NCBI GenBank assembly: GCA_024472245.1
Contig: JANBXD010000002.1
Coordinates: forward strand, 62,001 to 126,000
Direction: 5' to 3'
DNA from: Beauveria sp. NWAFU-1
Lineage: Eukaryota > Ascomycota > Sordariomycetes > Hypocreales > Cordycipitaceae
Length of the DNA: 64,000 bases
Shown here: in pieces, positions 1-12,234 of the stretch
How the letters are laid out: each line of letters opens with the position of its first letter
How positions within the stretch are numbered: position 1 is the stretch's first letter
Notes under the pieces: generated by a model
Seen by the model: only the letters and a program-made list of their open reading frames with translations
Database searches by the model: none
Told to the model about the DNA's origin: nothing
Translations under genes and position numbers: made by a program

Positions 1-1220
1 TCTGGGAGGCATCCTCCTGGGGCTCAGCGCTCCGATGCTGTGGTGCACGTCTGGCTTCATTCAGTGGGCATACGCGACAGAGCTCGAAAAAGGGAAATAT
101 ATCGCCATTCAGTATTTCATCAACCAGATTGGCAGTGTTGTGGGATCCATCGTGGCATTTGGCATTATTTACAATAATGCGGCGTCGACAGAAGATGGCA
201 GTCCGACGAGCGTCTACATCGTCATGATCATTCTTATTTGTTTTGCGTTTCCGTTGACTATTTTTGGGCTTGTCAGCCCCAAAAATGTTCGCCGTCAAGA
301 CGGGACGCCCATTGCTATTTTCCACAATCTGTCACTTGCTCAAGAACTCCGAGGGGTCGCCAGGGTACTGCAAGACTATCGTGTGATGGCTATGCTTCCA
401 GTCATCTTCAGCTGTGAGCTGGTACTTGGGATACTGCCCTCTGTGAGCGGTCGCTACTTCAACTTGCGGACCCGAGCAATGAACAACATCATCTTCTACC
501 TCGTTCAGCTCCCTGCCTCCGTGGCCTGCGCCTATCTTACAGACCGGTTACCGTTTCGTCGAAGTGTTCGTGGTTACATATCTGTTGGTGTTCTCGGAAT
601 CTTCGTCTTTAGTGGCTGGACTGCGTTGTTGGTTTGGGTCTCTGTATCTGCTGTCTGGGCGTCGCCGCCAAATGGAGGCGTTGATTATTCAGACTACGAC
701 TTTCGCGGGCCGTTTGTCCTCTATCTATTCTTTGGTATTATATACGGCTCTCATCAACAAATTGGAATGTGGGTCATGGGGACTTTTACGAATGAACCGA
801 CTGTTTTAGCCATCTATGGTGGACTATGGAAAGGTGTTGCTGCGGGCGGCGTCGCCGTTCAATTTGGCATGGCGGCTGCACAAGTATCCTACCAGTACGT
901 CATATCTTGAAAGCCTAGCAGCTGGGAAACCGGGTACTTGCTAACGATCTTACACAAAAAGAGCCCAGATAGCATTTGCTCTTGCTTTGCAGGTCATCTC
1001 CATTCCCATCATGCTTGTCTTGATGATGCGAGCTCGCGAGTCAAACTACAGCGAAGAAGGTATGCTGCCGGTGGAATTCTATTCAAACAGATACACTAAC
1101 TCAATGCAAATAGTTGATGTTATAGTCCCCCAGTATGCAGAGAAGATTGCCGCCAAACCTGGGGTCGAAGAAGTCGAGTCAAGCTGTGGTTCAGGGACGC
1201 GTCAAGTTATTGAACCCTGA
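1..1220 (+). CDS. UNC93-like MFS transporter, 3' part
   Basis: Membrane transporter of the UNC93-like branch of the major facilitator fold; the substrate is not known for fungal members. The frame is open to the left window edge, so the N-terminus lies outside. Visible are several hydrophobic segments and family-like stretches (FIQWAYATELEKGKYIAIQY, GLWKGVAAGGVAVQFG). Exon 1 is best ended at 898 with an intron to 968 (branch site TGCTAAC near 940); this keeps phase and gives a clean last membrane helix. A second intron, 1060-1113, leads to a short hydrophilic tail ending at 1220. The better-looking donor GTACGT at 895 does not keep phase with the 968 acceptor, so the first junction is the least certain point. 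The family call is by recognition of the protein pattern only. Confidence 0.75.
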
Positions 1221-1545
1221 AGGCTTCCAAAGACGTCACAAAAGACAGTCAGTTCCAGCATTGGCAGTGGCAGTCTATTCACGCTCCGGAGAGAAAATAA
1301 AGGATGGGGCTGGTGCAGCTCCGCGAGGCGTCAGAGCATGCTACAAATGAAGACGCACGGTAGTCACTCGAATGATCATTCACGGGCTTCAAGAAGATTC
1401 GCAGTCATGTTGATCTGTGTTTGCAACATTCTCTGAACTCTTCACGCAGTAGCTCATTTGTGTTGTCTCCTTGCTCGCACTGCTCATCGATCAGACCTCC
1501 TGAAGCATCTCAGATTGGTTTCAATTGGTGACGCCACGCACAAAA

Positions 1546-2179
1546 TCACTCAGCACCCGCATCACTTTCCAGCTCATCAAGTTTCTGTAACGCAAAGGCC
1601 AGGCTTTCATTCGAATTTCTTAACGCGGCCTCGTGCTTTCCGACCTGGCTGCCAATGGCATGCCGAACTAGGGACTCAGTAGAGCTTCTCAAGACAATAC
1701 CTTCCTGCTTTAGAAGATGTATGACAATGCTTGCTAAGTCATCATCGCTACTGTCGACGTGAGCAAAGCGACGCGCGGTGGGTGAGTCGTTCACACTAGA
1801 AAGGCGTCCTGCTTTTCCGCCGCCACCAAACAGGTTCGCCCTCGAACTTGAACCAGTGCGTGGCGTTAGCATTGCCTCGGTGGTGCGCCGCGCGACCGGT
1901 GTTTGAGGGGCAGACGGAGCTTTCTCCAACCTCGCCTTGGCCTCATCTGCCTCTGCCAGGAAGAATTTGCAGTCTTTGTCGTTTCCCGAGTTTTTACAGC
2001 GTGCAACTATAACCTGGTTACTTATAGGACGCCGACGTCATAGTGTGGAGGAGAAACAAACATCTCTCGCCCTTGCTGTTTTCCTTAGTCGATGTGTGCC
2101 ATTTCGCCTCCTCATTGCAGCCGCAGTACCATTGACCACAGCGGAAATCTCCATTAGCATATTTAGAAAACAGTACCAT
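1546..2179 (-). CDS. GRF-type zinc-finger protein, small
   Basis: Two exons, 2179-2062 and 2006-1546, separated by a 55-nt intron (GTTTGT...TTATAG), give about 192 aa. Splicing rebuilds a GRF zinc finger in residues about 10-60: WYCGCNEEAKW, then KENSKGERF, then a Cys in ARCKN, then DCKFFLAEADEAKAR. The G-R/E-R-F turn and the final C-x-FF are the family signature. GRF fingers bind single-stranded DNA or RNA and occur in topoisomerase 3-alpha, NEIL3 and many small fungal proteins. The remainder is Ser/Thr/Pro-rich (TPRTGSSSRANLFGGGG) and ends in an acidic helix-like tail. Without the intron neither half makes a complete finger. The start at 2179 is the nearest upstream ATG that keeps the whole finger; an upstream in-frame ATG at 2290 is possible. 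The cellular role is unknown. Confidence 0.6.
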
Positions 2180-3308
2180 TGTTGATATTGCTTTAAGATG
2201 ATTACGCTTTGCTGTCGAAGTAAGGATTTCACAACAAAGCGACTGTGTCAGAATAGAACAGGATAAGGGAAAAAGAGGCAGAATGGCCATGAAGAGGGGA
2301 CTTAAGTGCTGCCTCGGTGCTCAGGCATGGCTGCATGAATTCCTGTGACGACACTTGCATGAAGCAGCTGAAGAAACCATGGCTTATTGCCTGCGGCGTG
2401 TTGGTGTCTAATTGGACGGTGGATTTGCCGAAACGCCAGATTGCAGCAGGTCTTTCCCAGCCCATGCCTCGGGAAACCTGTGTAGTGGACAATGCTCAAC
2501 TTGTCGCGAGCGGCATCGCTATGGTATAAGGAGGGCCTAACATGAACGATTAGCGCATGGAAAACCTCGTGACTTTGTTTCCAGATTATGCCAGCAAAAC
2601 GGATCCGATAATAAGAGCGAATGTAAAGGCTTTCATATTACTTGTAGTGATTCGATCGCTATATTGGCACCCTGCCCAGAACAGCCCAATTATGCCTAGG
2701 CCACTTTTTAATAGAAAATTGATTGGAAGAATCCAAGATGCAAGGAAATAGCGAAAAAGCGGTAGGTCTTGTGTTTTTCATTTATGCCTATGATTGTCCA
2801 GCGCTTTAGTAAAGCCAGCCGGTGGTGGCTAGCGTGCTAGTATGGTGGTAGAAATAGTGGCAGGTAGGTAAATAGCTGTTAATCATGACAACATAAAGCA
2901 AGTGCAAAGAAAGATTGGTTATCAAGATATCAGAGTGATAATCGCTTTAACTATTTGGCAGAAAATGATTGAGGCCAAGAAACCTAGTGTTGTAGCATCT
3001 CTCAACCAAGTACGCCATTCCAGTCACCCTGACCGATCCCTTGTATGACGCCTAAAATAAGGATTGCTAGAGAGAGCGAAAATCACTTCTTCTTCTGCTC
3101 ATTCAAGGATATTTAATGCGTTTGCTATTTAATCCATGTGCACTTCACTATTGGATAGAAATTTAATCAAGGCGTTGAACAGTACCGTTCCACCTCACCG
3201 ATCAGCTGTCAACAAGAATTAATCGAAGTGACCTTGAACAGGATCTGCTCCTTCTGGAGTCATTGATTGCCTGTCTAAAAGATCCAGTCTTTAACTTCAT
3301 AATTTTCT
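2180..3308. other. intergenic, no supported gene
   Basis: Short open frames only, none with recognisable domains or a convincing start. It separates the 5' end of the GRF gene from the 3' end of the amidase. Nothing repetitive was seen. Confidence 0.5.
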
Positions 3309-5100
3309 CTACAAGGATCTTTTCACCTTTATAAGCTTGTCAATTACAGCCATCGCTCCGATCAGCATCTCATCTTGATGTGTCAACGCCACCGCCTGGA
3401 GAGCCACCGGCATGCCAAGATATACGCTGTTGTCATCTTTATGAACGTCAGCGACCAACTTTTTTTGATAAAAGATAATGAAATGATGTGCTCATATGTC
3501 AATGCTCGGCATCAGGGTGGACTTACATAGCGCAGCATTCTCCCTGTCCAAGTCATTGACTGGCTGGTAGCCCTCCGGATAGGCATCATCAACAAGGACC
3601 CTTCCCGCGGGAAGCACACCGCTGGGGTAATCCAAAAGATTCCACTGTGCGCAGTATCCCCACCAAGGCTTAACATCATGAGGAGTGCCTTGTAGAGGCG
3701 CTGCAGGGCAGAGTAGCACGTCCAACGCCCTACCCGACCTGCTTGCTTGAGCCATGGCCGCCCACTTCTGAAGGTATTCCATTCGATATACATCGCGATC
3801 TACATTGAGCTTTTATATTTGCCATCAGTCTCTTGTGAAAGTTCTAAAAGCTCATCCGAAAGAGATACTTACCTTCCAAACTTCATGGGTTGAACGCTGC
3901 TTCACGATTGGATCAGAAAGGAGTTTCTCAGCGGATGGCAGCATGGGTTCGTTTCCAGCAGCAAGGGTCTGCTTGATGTCCAAGCCGCCATCAGTAAAGT
4001 ATAGTGGCAGTAGAATCTCATCCCACGCCCTCTTATGGTCATAGGGCGCAAAGTCAATTACTGATGGCCAAGTCAGCGCATGCTGGTGAATGGCGCCATG
4101 ATCTAGGCAAGGTGCATCAGATACCTTCGTGTCCCGCCTGCTTCAAAATTTCGGCGGTTTCCTTCAACACTCTCGTGATGTATGGATGTGGCATGACCAC
4201 TTCATCCCAAAGCATCAGACCGACTGTCAGCTTCTGCGTGTCGAGGTGTTTCGTCTGTGACTTCCATGGGAGGGCAAGCAGCGGCTCCTTCAGCCATGGC
4301 TGTGCATCGAGTGTAACCTGGAGGAAGAGTTCCAAGTCCTGCACGCTCTGGGCTATTGGACCCGCAACCGCCGTGATTGACTCTGCACCGGACATGGTAC
4401 ACTCCCAGCCCGAGGTGGGAACACGTTTACCCGACGGCTTGAAGCCGTAAAGGCCATTAAACGCGGCCGGAACCCTGATAGACCCCCCAATATCCGATGC
4501 GATGCCTAGCGGTGAGCCTCGCTGGGCAATGAGTGAAGCCTCGCCACCACTGGAACCTCCGGCGCCAAGAGCAGTGTTCCAAGGGTTGAGAGTCCGTCCG
4601 AAGATGTTGCTTACCGTCTCTAAAACCATCATACACTGCGGATTATTTGTTTTGGCGTATAAGACGGCGCCAGCATTGCGCATAATTTCCACAATATGAG
4701 CGTCCTTACTCTTGACTGCATGGTCGGCATATGAGATGTATCCGGCAGTTGTAGGCTGGCCTCTGACATTATAATGGTCCTTAACCGACACTGGCACTCC
4801 ATGCAGTGGACCAACGAGTTTTCCAGTAGTCTCATATACACGATCAAGGTTTCGAGCTTGCTCAATGGCGTCGGCGAAGAAAATCTCAGTCAGGCAATTA
4901 GTCAACTGCTGTGCAACTGCCGCACGATGACAGAAAGCCTCGGCCACCTGCACGGACGAGAAGTGTCTCTCTTTAATCTTGACTGCCAATTCTGTTGCAC
5001 TCAATGCCGTAATCTGAACCACTTGAGACGGTAGTAGATCTGGAAGCAAGTCGATGACTCGTGTACAGCTTTTGGTCTTTTGAAGCTGCATTGGTGTCAA
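3309..5100 (-). CDS. amidase (acetamidase/general amidase family)
   Basis: Amidase-signature hydrolase that would cleave an amide to a carboxylic acid and ammonia in the cytoplasm. Four exons (5100-4125, 4060-3873, 3809-3527, 3436-3309) join in phase to 524 aa, a normal family length. The Ser-cisSer-Lys triad is intact: Lys in PVSVKDHYN (residue about 109), Ser in the Gly/Ser loop GAGGSSGGEASL, and nucleophile Ser in DIGGSIRVPA. The C-terminal family ending (YLGMPVALQ) is recovered only with the acceptor at 3437; the nearer AG at 3459 breaks the frame. It is divergent from the urea carboxylase-like gene across 1.2 kb, which suggests shared control. It looks like the fungal acetamidase class rather than allophanate hydrolase, as it lacks the C-terminal domain of the latter. 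The precise substrate is unknown. Confidence 0.85.
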
Positions 5101-6338
5101 GACCCATTTTGAAGGTATCGCAGCGGCGCGTGACTTTTGATGACGCTGTTGAATGTGAGTGTAAGCCTACTACTGATAAGGCGCATGACTTGCCTCGGCA
5201 ATTGACTTCCATGATTTATCCATTTTGCGAAACTGATCCTAGAATCAAAAATACGCAATATGAAAAGTTTGGAGTGTGGTTCATATGATGCTGAGGGTAA
5301 TCGAGTATGTGGCATTAGAACTGAAGCACTGGTCAGGATCTCAATGCAGCTGGGTACTCTGTTCGACGATGGCCTGGCTTTTACTTTGTAAAATGAAATT
5401 GTCTGCTATAATCAATAGCCCCATCACCCCGCAGCTCGGCACGTATATCCGCTCTGGCTTGATTGTCGGATTCCTCGCGGGCGGCTTTTGGTGGGCGGCT
5501 CGTGGACGCGCCACCGCCAAGATCACCCTGCCTAAAAAAGCCCTAGGTAAAGGGTTGGTTGCCCAAGCTCGTCGAAGCATGCTGCTTTCGGGGGCGCTAG
5601 TGCCTGGAAATTCAGTCCTGCTCGTGGAATCGTGCTGCTCCCGGACCATGCCGCTCGAAGTCGAGAACTGACAATAAGGAGCGCCCCAGTCACACAATGG
5701 AGGCTTGAGAGGCATTCACGCGGCCAGACCCCGCGGAGGCTTGCATGACTGCAGACACAGTGAATGGTCAGTCGGCCACAGGCGCGCCTCTATTGACAGA
5801 TAATGTGGAGGAGCGTGCGAGCGTCGATAAAGGACGGCCGCAGCCTCCGCCTCGTAGAGGGCACCGCATGTGGAAGGTGCAATAATTGCTTTAGCAACCT
5901 TTCACATGTGCAGTATACGACTCCGTACTCTCGTCTGGGCTGGTGTAGAAGTACGGCTGGGAGCGGCGCGCTCGCTTCTTCACCAGTGTCAGCTTTCCCG
6001 CTTTACTAATTAAGATGCAGCCTCCAAAAAAGCAGGGCATAGTAGATATTTCCGTGCCACTATGTGAGAAGTGTTGTTTAAAAACAACCCCCCAGCATAC
6101 CCCGCGATCAGCTGGCAATGGTTACCCCTCGCATCGAGGTAAATGGCCCACACTGTCGCGGAACAGCATCTATTTGGGAAACTGAGCTACGGCATAATCC
6201 TCTCATATTGAGAGTGAAGGTTTATTCAGTATATGTGCGCTTATATAGTTGATGAAGTCTGAGTATAAAAAGAAATATTTTGGCATCTTTCCTCTTCAAC
6301 ACGAAAGTAGCATCTCACAGCTCTCATCATCACGCACC
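5101..6338. promoter_or_regulatory. divergent intergenic region, amidase / urea carboxylase-like
   Basis: About 1.2 kb between two divergent start codons with no supported gene. A TATAAAA element lies near 6264, about 75 bp before the carboxylase ATG, and the ATG is in a good context (CACCATGACC). A shared bidirectional promoter is inferred from geometry only; no specific operator was identified. Confidence 0.45.
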
Positions 6339-9300
6339 ATGACCACCAATAAAACGTCGACTAAGCGCCTTCTGATTGCGAATCGCGGCGAGATTGCGAA
6401 CCGAATCCTAAAAACAGCACGATCCCTAAAATACTGCATAATTTCAATTTATATGCCCAGCGATGCTTCTAGCCCTCATGTAACGGACGCCGACGTCTCC
6501 ACCCCAGTGTCTTCTTACACCGATATTGACGAGATTATTGCCATCATTAGACGTCAGTCTGTAGATTTCGTTATTCCAGGATACGGCTTCCTATCTGAGA
6601 ATGCAAGGTTTGCAGCTGCAGTCGAGGATGCTGGCGCTGTCTTTGTCGGGCCTGATCCTGAACACATTGTCACGTTTGGCATCAAAGACCGCGCGAGGGA
6701 CTTGGCTGCAGTCGTCGGCGTCCCTGTGTGCCCTGGTTCTGGAATCATTCAGTGCGAAGAAGAAGCTGTCTCAGAAGCTTCCAAGATTGGATACCCTGTA
6801 AGCGAACCTTTGATGCTCAGCCATGTTAGTATCTTCTGCGCTTGGTTCTAACTTGCTTAGATTATGCTCAAAGCCACGGCCGGCGGAGGCGGAATGGTGG
6901 GTTGGCAACGGTCGCAGGAGCGCAAAAGCGTCTGATTATGTCTAACAGTGTCCCAGGGTCTGAAAATATGCGAAAATGAAAGTCAAGTTCGCTCATCTTT
7001 TGCCAGCGTAGTAAGTCGAGGGGCCGCTCTGTTCTCGAACCCGGGCGTGTTTCTGGAACGCTACTATCCTGTGTCTCGCCACATCGAGATCCAAATCTTT
7101 GGAGACGGTCGTGGAGACTGCGTCATCTTTGGCGAACGCGAGTGTTCCATTCAGAGACGGCACCAAAAGGTTATTGAAGAATCACCCAGCCCGTTCGTGG
7201 AGACCCGGCCAGAGCTAAGAGAAAGACTTGTCCGAGTCTCCCAAAAGCTCGCCAGCAGTATCAAGTACAAATCCGCAGGGACCATCGAGTACCTAGTCGA
7301 CGATAAATCTGGAGAATTCTTCTTCTTGGAGATGAACACTCGTTTGCAAGTTGAGCACGGAATCACGGAGCTACGATTCGGCATCGACTTGGTCGCGCTG
7401 ATGCTAAAGCAGGCGGAGCAGCCACAGAACCTCGATGCTCTCAAGTTGTTGAAACCATCGGGCGCAGCTATAGAAGCCAGGATCTACGCGGAAAATCCCT
7501 TCAAGAACCATCTTCCCAGTCCAGGCCAGCTGCAGCTGGCCGAGTTCGGAAGCGGCCCAGGCATCCGTGTTGACACCTGGGTGCAAACCGGAACCAGCGT
7601 ATCTCTCGCATTTGACCCATTGCTTGCCAAAGTTATGGCTCACTCCGAAAACCGGACTTCTGCCATTTCAAAAATACTCGAAGCCCTTTATGACACGAAG
7701 CTGCTAGGACTTGTGACGAACACGGACTATCTGCGGCGAATTTTCGAAGCTGAGTGGTTCAGCGAGGCAAAGACAACAACCAACGTACTGGATAGCTTCG
7801 AATACACGCCCCGAGCAATCGAGATTGTTTCTCCCGGGCCATCAACTACAGTTCAGGACTTTCCGGGAAGAGTGGGAGTAGGGTTCGGCATCCCCGAGGG
7901 AGGCCCTGCGGATGCCTTACACGCCCGACTAGCAAATTGTGTGGCAGGCAACGATCCTGGCTGTGAACTACTGGAGATCACATTCGCCGGGCCTACCATA
8001 AAATTCCATGAAAGAGCAGTTATTGCATTGGCTGGAGGTGTTGTTGAGGTGCATATTGACAATAATCCCGCGAGGATGTACTCGCGTATCGAGGTGCCTG
8101 CCGGCTCTGTCGTGGTTATTGGCCGCCTTTCGGAAGGATGCCGCACCTATCTTGCAATCCGGGGCGGCTTTCCTGGTATCCCTCAATACCTTGATTCCAA
8201 GTCGACAAGTCCCATTATTGAAGTCGGAGGGCACCAAGGCCGTCAATTGGTAGCGGGAGACATGCTGGATCTAAGCGAGCCTGTTGCATTTGCCCCCTTT
8301 GACTTACCGACTTCACTTATTCCGGTGTTGGACTTGACGACAATTTATAGTCTATCTGGCCCACATGATTCTCCTGACATTATGACTACTTCGGATGTCG
8401 AGGCAATCTACTCATCTGAGTGGTCCGTCTCTCACCAGGTCTCCCGCACCGGAGTTCGTCTCGATGGCCCAAGACCTCAATGGGCAAGGAAGACTGGAGG
8501 TGAGGGCGGCTCTCATCCGAGCAACTACTTGGATTATCCTTATTCCTTGGGGGCTCTCAACTGGACAGGCGACTCCGCAGTCATTTTTCCGGCCGACGCC
8601 CCGTCTTTGGGCGGCTTCATCACGTCGCATGTTATTCCACGTGCTGATCTGTACAAGATTGGTCAACTGAAACCGGGCGATAAATTTCGCTTTGCCGCAA
8701 TCACGCTGCAGTCCGCGATGACCCTGCGCCAAGGACAGGAGGAGTACATTCGGCACGTGAAATGCCTTGCAGCTGGAGGCTCACCGTCAGAAGCTCCGAT
8801 CAGGCTTCAGCTTCAAGCAGCATGTATGGAATCAAGCACTGCGTCGACGGCAGTAATTGGTACTCACAGAGATGTCACAATTCGACAGGCTGGCGATTCA
8901 TACATCCTGGTCGAATTCTTGCAGTCATTGCAACTTGAAGTCCGCTGCAAAGTGCAGGCAGTGACAGAAGCAATCAACGGTTCTATGATGAACGGAGTAC
9001 AGATTGTGACACCTATTGGATGTAGTGAGTTTCGGCGCCAACACGCGGGGCCATAACAGCGACGTCAATTTCACCAGACAGCTGACTTTTCCACAGGTTT
9101 GTTGGTCCAGTACGATGGATTCGTAATCTCTCAGTCACGGCTAGTGCAGGAACTATATCGCATACTGGAGAAATGTGACGAATTCTCATCCCTTTCTAAT
9201 AAGCTATCCAGCCGACACATAAGATTGCCTATGGTCTTTGATGACAAAGTCAACAGGGCTTCAGTCGAGCGATATATGTACACACAGCGGCCGACTGCCT

Positions 9301-10375
9301 CATATCTGCCCGATCCCATAGAGTTTATTGCTCGCTCAAATGGTCTCAAATCCAAGCAAGAAGTGCTAGACAAAGTGCTCAGCACCAGAATCTTGGTCGT
9401 GGGGGTGGGATTTTGGAGCGGCACGCCCATTGGCTTTCCGGTGGATCCTCGCTGTCGACTGATGGTCCCTAAATTTAATCCATCAAGGACCTTTTCGCCC
9501 GCCGGGGGTCTTGGAATTGGCGGCTGCTTCTTTTGTTGCGATCCGACAGTAAGTTTCTTTCACGATGCTTTAGTCTGCTTTTGTCGTTCGATCGGTGCGA
9601 GCACAACGAGCACGACATAACTAACACGTGTATACACAGGACGCTCCTGGAGGTTATGTCAACTTTGGCCGCACACTCCCCGGTTGGGATAAGTTCTGCG
9701 TCAATAAAAGCTTCGGAGATCGGCCATGGCTGTTTGAGAACTTTGACCAGCTGAGCTTCTACGTGGTGGACGAGGACGAGTTTGAAGGCATATACAGCCG
9801 CTTCCAGGCTGGAAAGTATCAGTTTGACATTACTCAGACAGAGTTCGATGTGAACGAGTACACAAGGTTCTGCAAAAGTGTTGCCGACGAGACGGCGGAG
9901 TTCCGAGCACGACAAGAAGAAGCGACTGCAGTTGAAACAGAAAAGTTAGCACGCCTCAAAATCCCATTTGTATTGCACGGCTAATATCGCGACTCTAGGG
10001 AGAAAAGCATATTTGCCCAGTGGCAAAACGAGCAAAAAGTTGAACGAGACAGCATTCCGTCCTTGGAGGATATTGGTGTGTTGGACTTAGCCCCGCGAAA
10101 CGACCCTTATATTGACCCCTGCAGATGATACACTGAAGATCGAAGCCGCGATGCACGCCAGCATATACAAAATCAAGGTACAAAAGGGTGAAACTATCAG
10201 AGAAGGCGATATATTGGTCATACTAGAGGCAATGAAAATGGAAATCAACATTAGGGCGTCGGCAGCCCAGGCTGGTTTGGTCGTGGAGAGTGTAATCGTT
10301 GCGCCTGGCGATATTGTGAAGCCTGGCGATGTGGTCATTGTACTATCACGACCGGTTGAGGCAGAACCCAAATAG
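6339..10375 (+). CDS. urea carboxylase-like protein, stand-alone (no fused hydrolase)
   Basis: Biotin-dependent carboxylase with urea-carboxylase architecture. Seven exons (6339-6797, 6861-6896, 6957-9024, 9097-9548, 9640-9944, 9999-10075, 10125-10375) join in phase to 1,215 aa. Order: biotin carboxylase (residues about 1-450: LLIANRGEIANRIL, GGGGMG, GERECSIQRRHQK, EMNTRLQVEHGITE); KipA/AHS2-like carboxyltransferase part (from about 452, PGPSTTVQDFPGR); KipI/AHS1-like part (about 800-1080, FPVDPRCRL, PGGYVNFGRTLPGWD); and a C-terminal biotinyl domain with biotin-accepting Lys about 1170 in LEAMKME. All key motifs look intact. Yeast DUR1,2 carries an N-terminal allophanate hydrolase on the same chain; here the protein begins directly with biotin carboxylase. 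The substrate could be urea or, as for characterised bacterial urea-carboxylase-like enzymes, guanidine. Its 3' end is 53 bp from that of the convergent regulator gene. Confidence 0.9.
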
Positions 10376-10428
10376 TATCGAAGATTCCAGAATGCAGGAC
10401 GAATTATCAAAGTCAAAAGAATGTTTTA

Positions 10429-12234
10429 CTACGGGACCAAATTTGAAGACAGCATGGCTTCAAACTCGTCATAGTTCACATTGTCGTAGTACTCCATATG
10501 CTGCCAACAATATTCCAAAGTCTCTAGTGCCCGGGCCACATGCTGTAAATAATCAGTAACGCCGCGTTTCTTTAGCATATTTTTGTGAATTCAATATACC
10601 TTGAATCCGAAGCTCCTCATGCCGTTTAATTTCTGGCGACACAACTCCTGTTGGTGTTGATCATCTGTGGCAATGCCTGCCGTAAGTAGTGGCCACACAA
10701 CAGCAAGTTGGTTGATACCGTGAGAAAAGTTCAGGGTTAGTGTGAATACCCTATCGACGGCAAATTTGATGTCGTCATCATCGGCTGCACGCTGAAGTCT
10801 TTTGGTGGCGATTCTGTCGAGATAGATGGCACATGCCGAGGCGTAGCTTTCGACGCAAGCGGTGACTGTCAGGATCTCGATCTCGTTGTCCTTTGCATCG
10901 AAGGGTACCTCATTGAAGTCCTCCAACTGTAGGAATACATTAGGGGCACTGTCATGCCAGTTCCTCAGCCTGTAAACAAGATCGACATGTATGGCGTCTT
11001 TTTGTTGTTTGTCAGGACCGGAGCGCTGCAACTTGGCAAAGCTGCTTATCTCGGCCTGTATGGACATGAGTCTCGACCATGCACTGCGAACCTGTGCTAA
11101 ATCCCGGTTCGCTGTACAGTGACTTGCTGCAAAGTCTGGAACGCCCAGGTTGTATTGCCATCCTCCCCCTAACGTTTCCCAGTAGTCACCCGCTATGAAT
11201 GGGGCTTCGCCAGTCGCACACGAAGCAGCAACGTCGAGGTATGACAGGAGAGATACTAAGAATCGCCGTATGGGCAGATTATCACTGCCCAGAGTAAGCA
11301 CACTACTTTTACTTCTGTTGGCAACAGTCAGGCCAGGAGAATACATGGCTTGGGCAATTTGACTGGCTCCTCGTAGGTGGACCTTCCAGGAAGCGTCGGT
11401 AGCCGACATTTTCTCGTACATGCAAAGCAACAGGCATATTGCTAATAGCTCAAGACTAGCAGCCTGCCCCTTGAGTGATAGTAGAGTTCGCCGAAGCTGC
11501 GACACGACGTTGGCATACATCTTGATGGCTGCAGCGCGGTTCTCGGAGCGCTTCTCTGTCCGGGGGAGATTGGCAAGGTGCATGGCTCCGAGGGCTTCCA
11601 TGGTGCTCTGGAGGAGAGTGGAATTTTTGTCTCCCACGAGACTGAGCAGCATCCGATAGGGGTTGGAGTTGGAAGGCGTGTCAAAGATGATGAGGAGTGT
11701 GGATACAGTGAAGAGGTAGTGTTGGTAATACATGGCATTCTGGTTGCCTTGTACCTGGGCTGGCAGGCGGAGCTGGAACGAGGGTACGTCGATGCTACCA
11801 GTCGTTGGAACGGTTTGGGCAAAAGAGGATTGAGGCAGCCCATCAGGCAATGATACAGCCCAGTCAAAAAAACCACCCAGGTCGTTCGATGAAGCACCGG
11901 CCATGTCGGGGCTACCATCCTGGCCGGCCATGATCAAAGTGGTAGCCTTGGGTATAATGCCCACACTGTGGTCGACAGAGAGCGGAACGAATCTGAGGCT
12001 AAATGTGCAATGCAGATTCAGTCGCGCGCAATTTGCACACGAGGGCATCTGCTCGTCGCACTTTACATGCCTCTTGCGACAATTGAGGCAGCCAGTGAAG
12101 ACTCGCGGATGCCATTTTCTCTGCCGTCCAGCTGAAGCGTTCTTGGGCTGCCTGGTCGTGGGCGCAGACGCTGACTTTCGGGGTCGCATGTTCAAAACGG
12201 CATAGGATGGTGATGAGCTAACAGCGATGACCAA
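10429..12234 (-). CDS. Zn2Cys6 transcription factor
   Basis: Binuclear zinc-cluster regulator, nuclear. Exon 1 (12234-10600) and exon 2 (10542-10429) are joined across a 57-nt intron ending TTTACAG, giving 582 aa. The cluster is C-x2-C-x6-C-x6-C-x2-C-x6-C at residues 49-76 (CLNCRKRHVKC, then CANCARLNLHC), preceded by a basic stretch. The rest is a helical fungal-TF-like middle region with short low-complexity parts and an acidic/aromatic C-terminus (EYYDNVNYDEFEAM) that could activate transcription. Met16 (12189) is an alternative start. The gene is convergent with the urea carboxylase-like gene. Control of the amidase/carboxylase pair is an inference from position only. Confidence 0.88.

Noticed and set aside
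3437..3527. Apparent early end or frameshift at the last amidase exon
   Set aside because: Using the acceptor at 3437 rather than the AG at 3459 restores the family C-terminus in phase, total length 524 codons.
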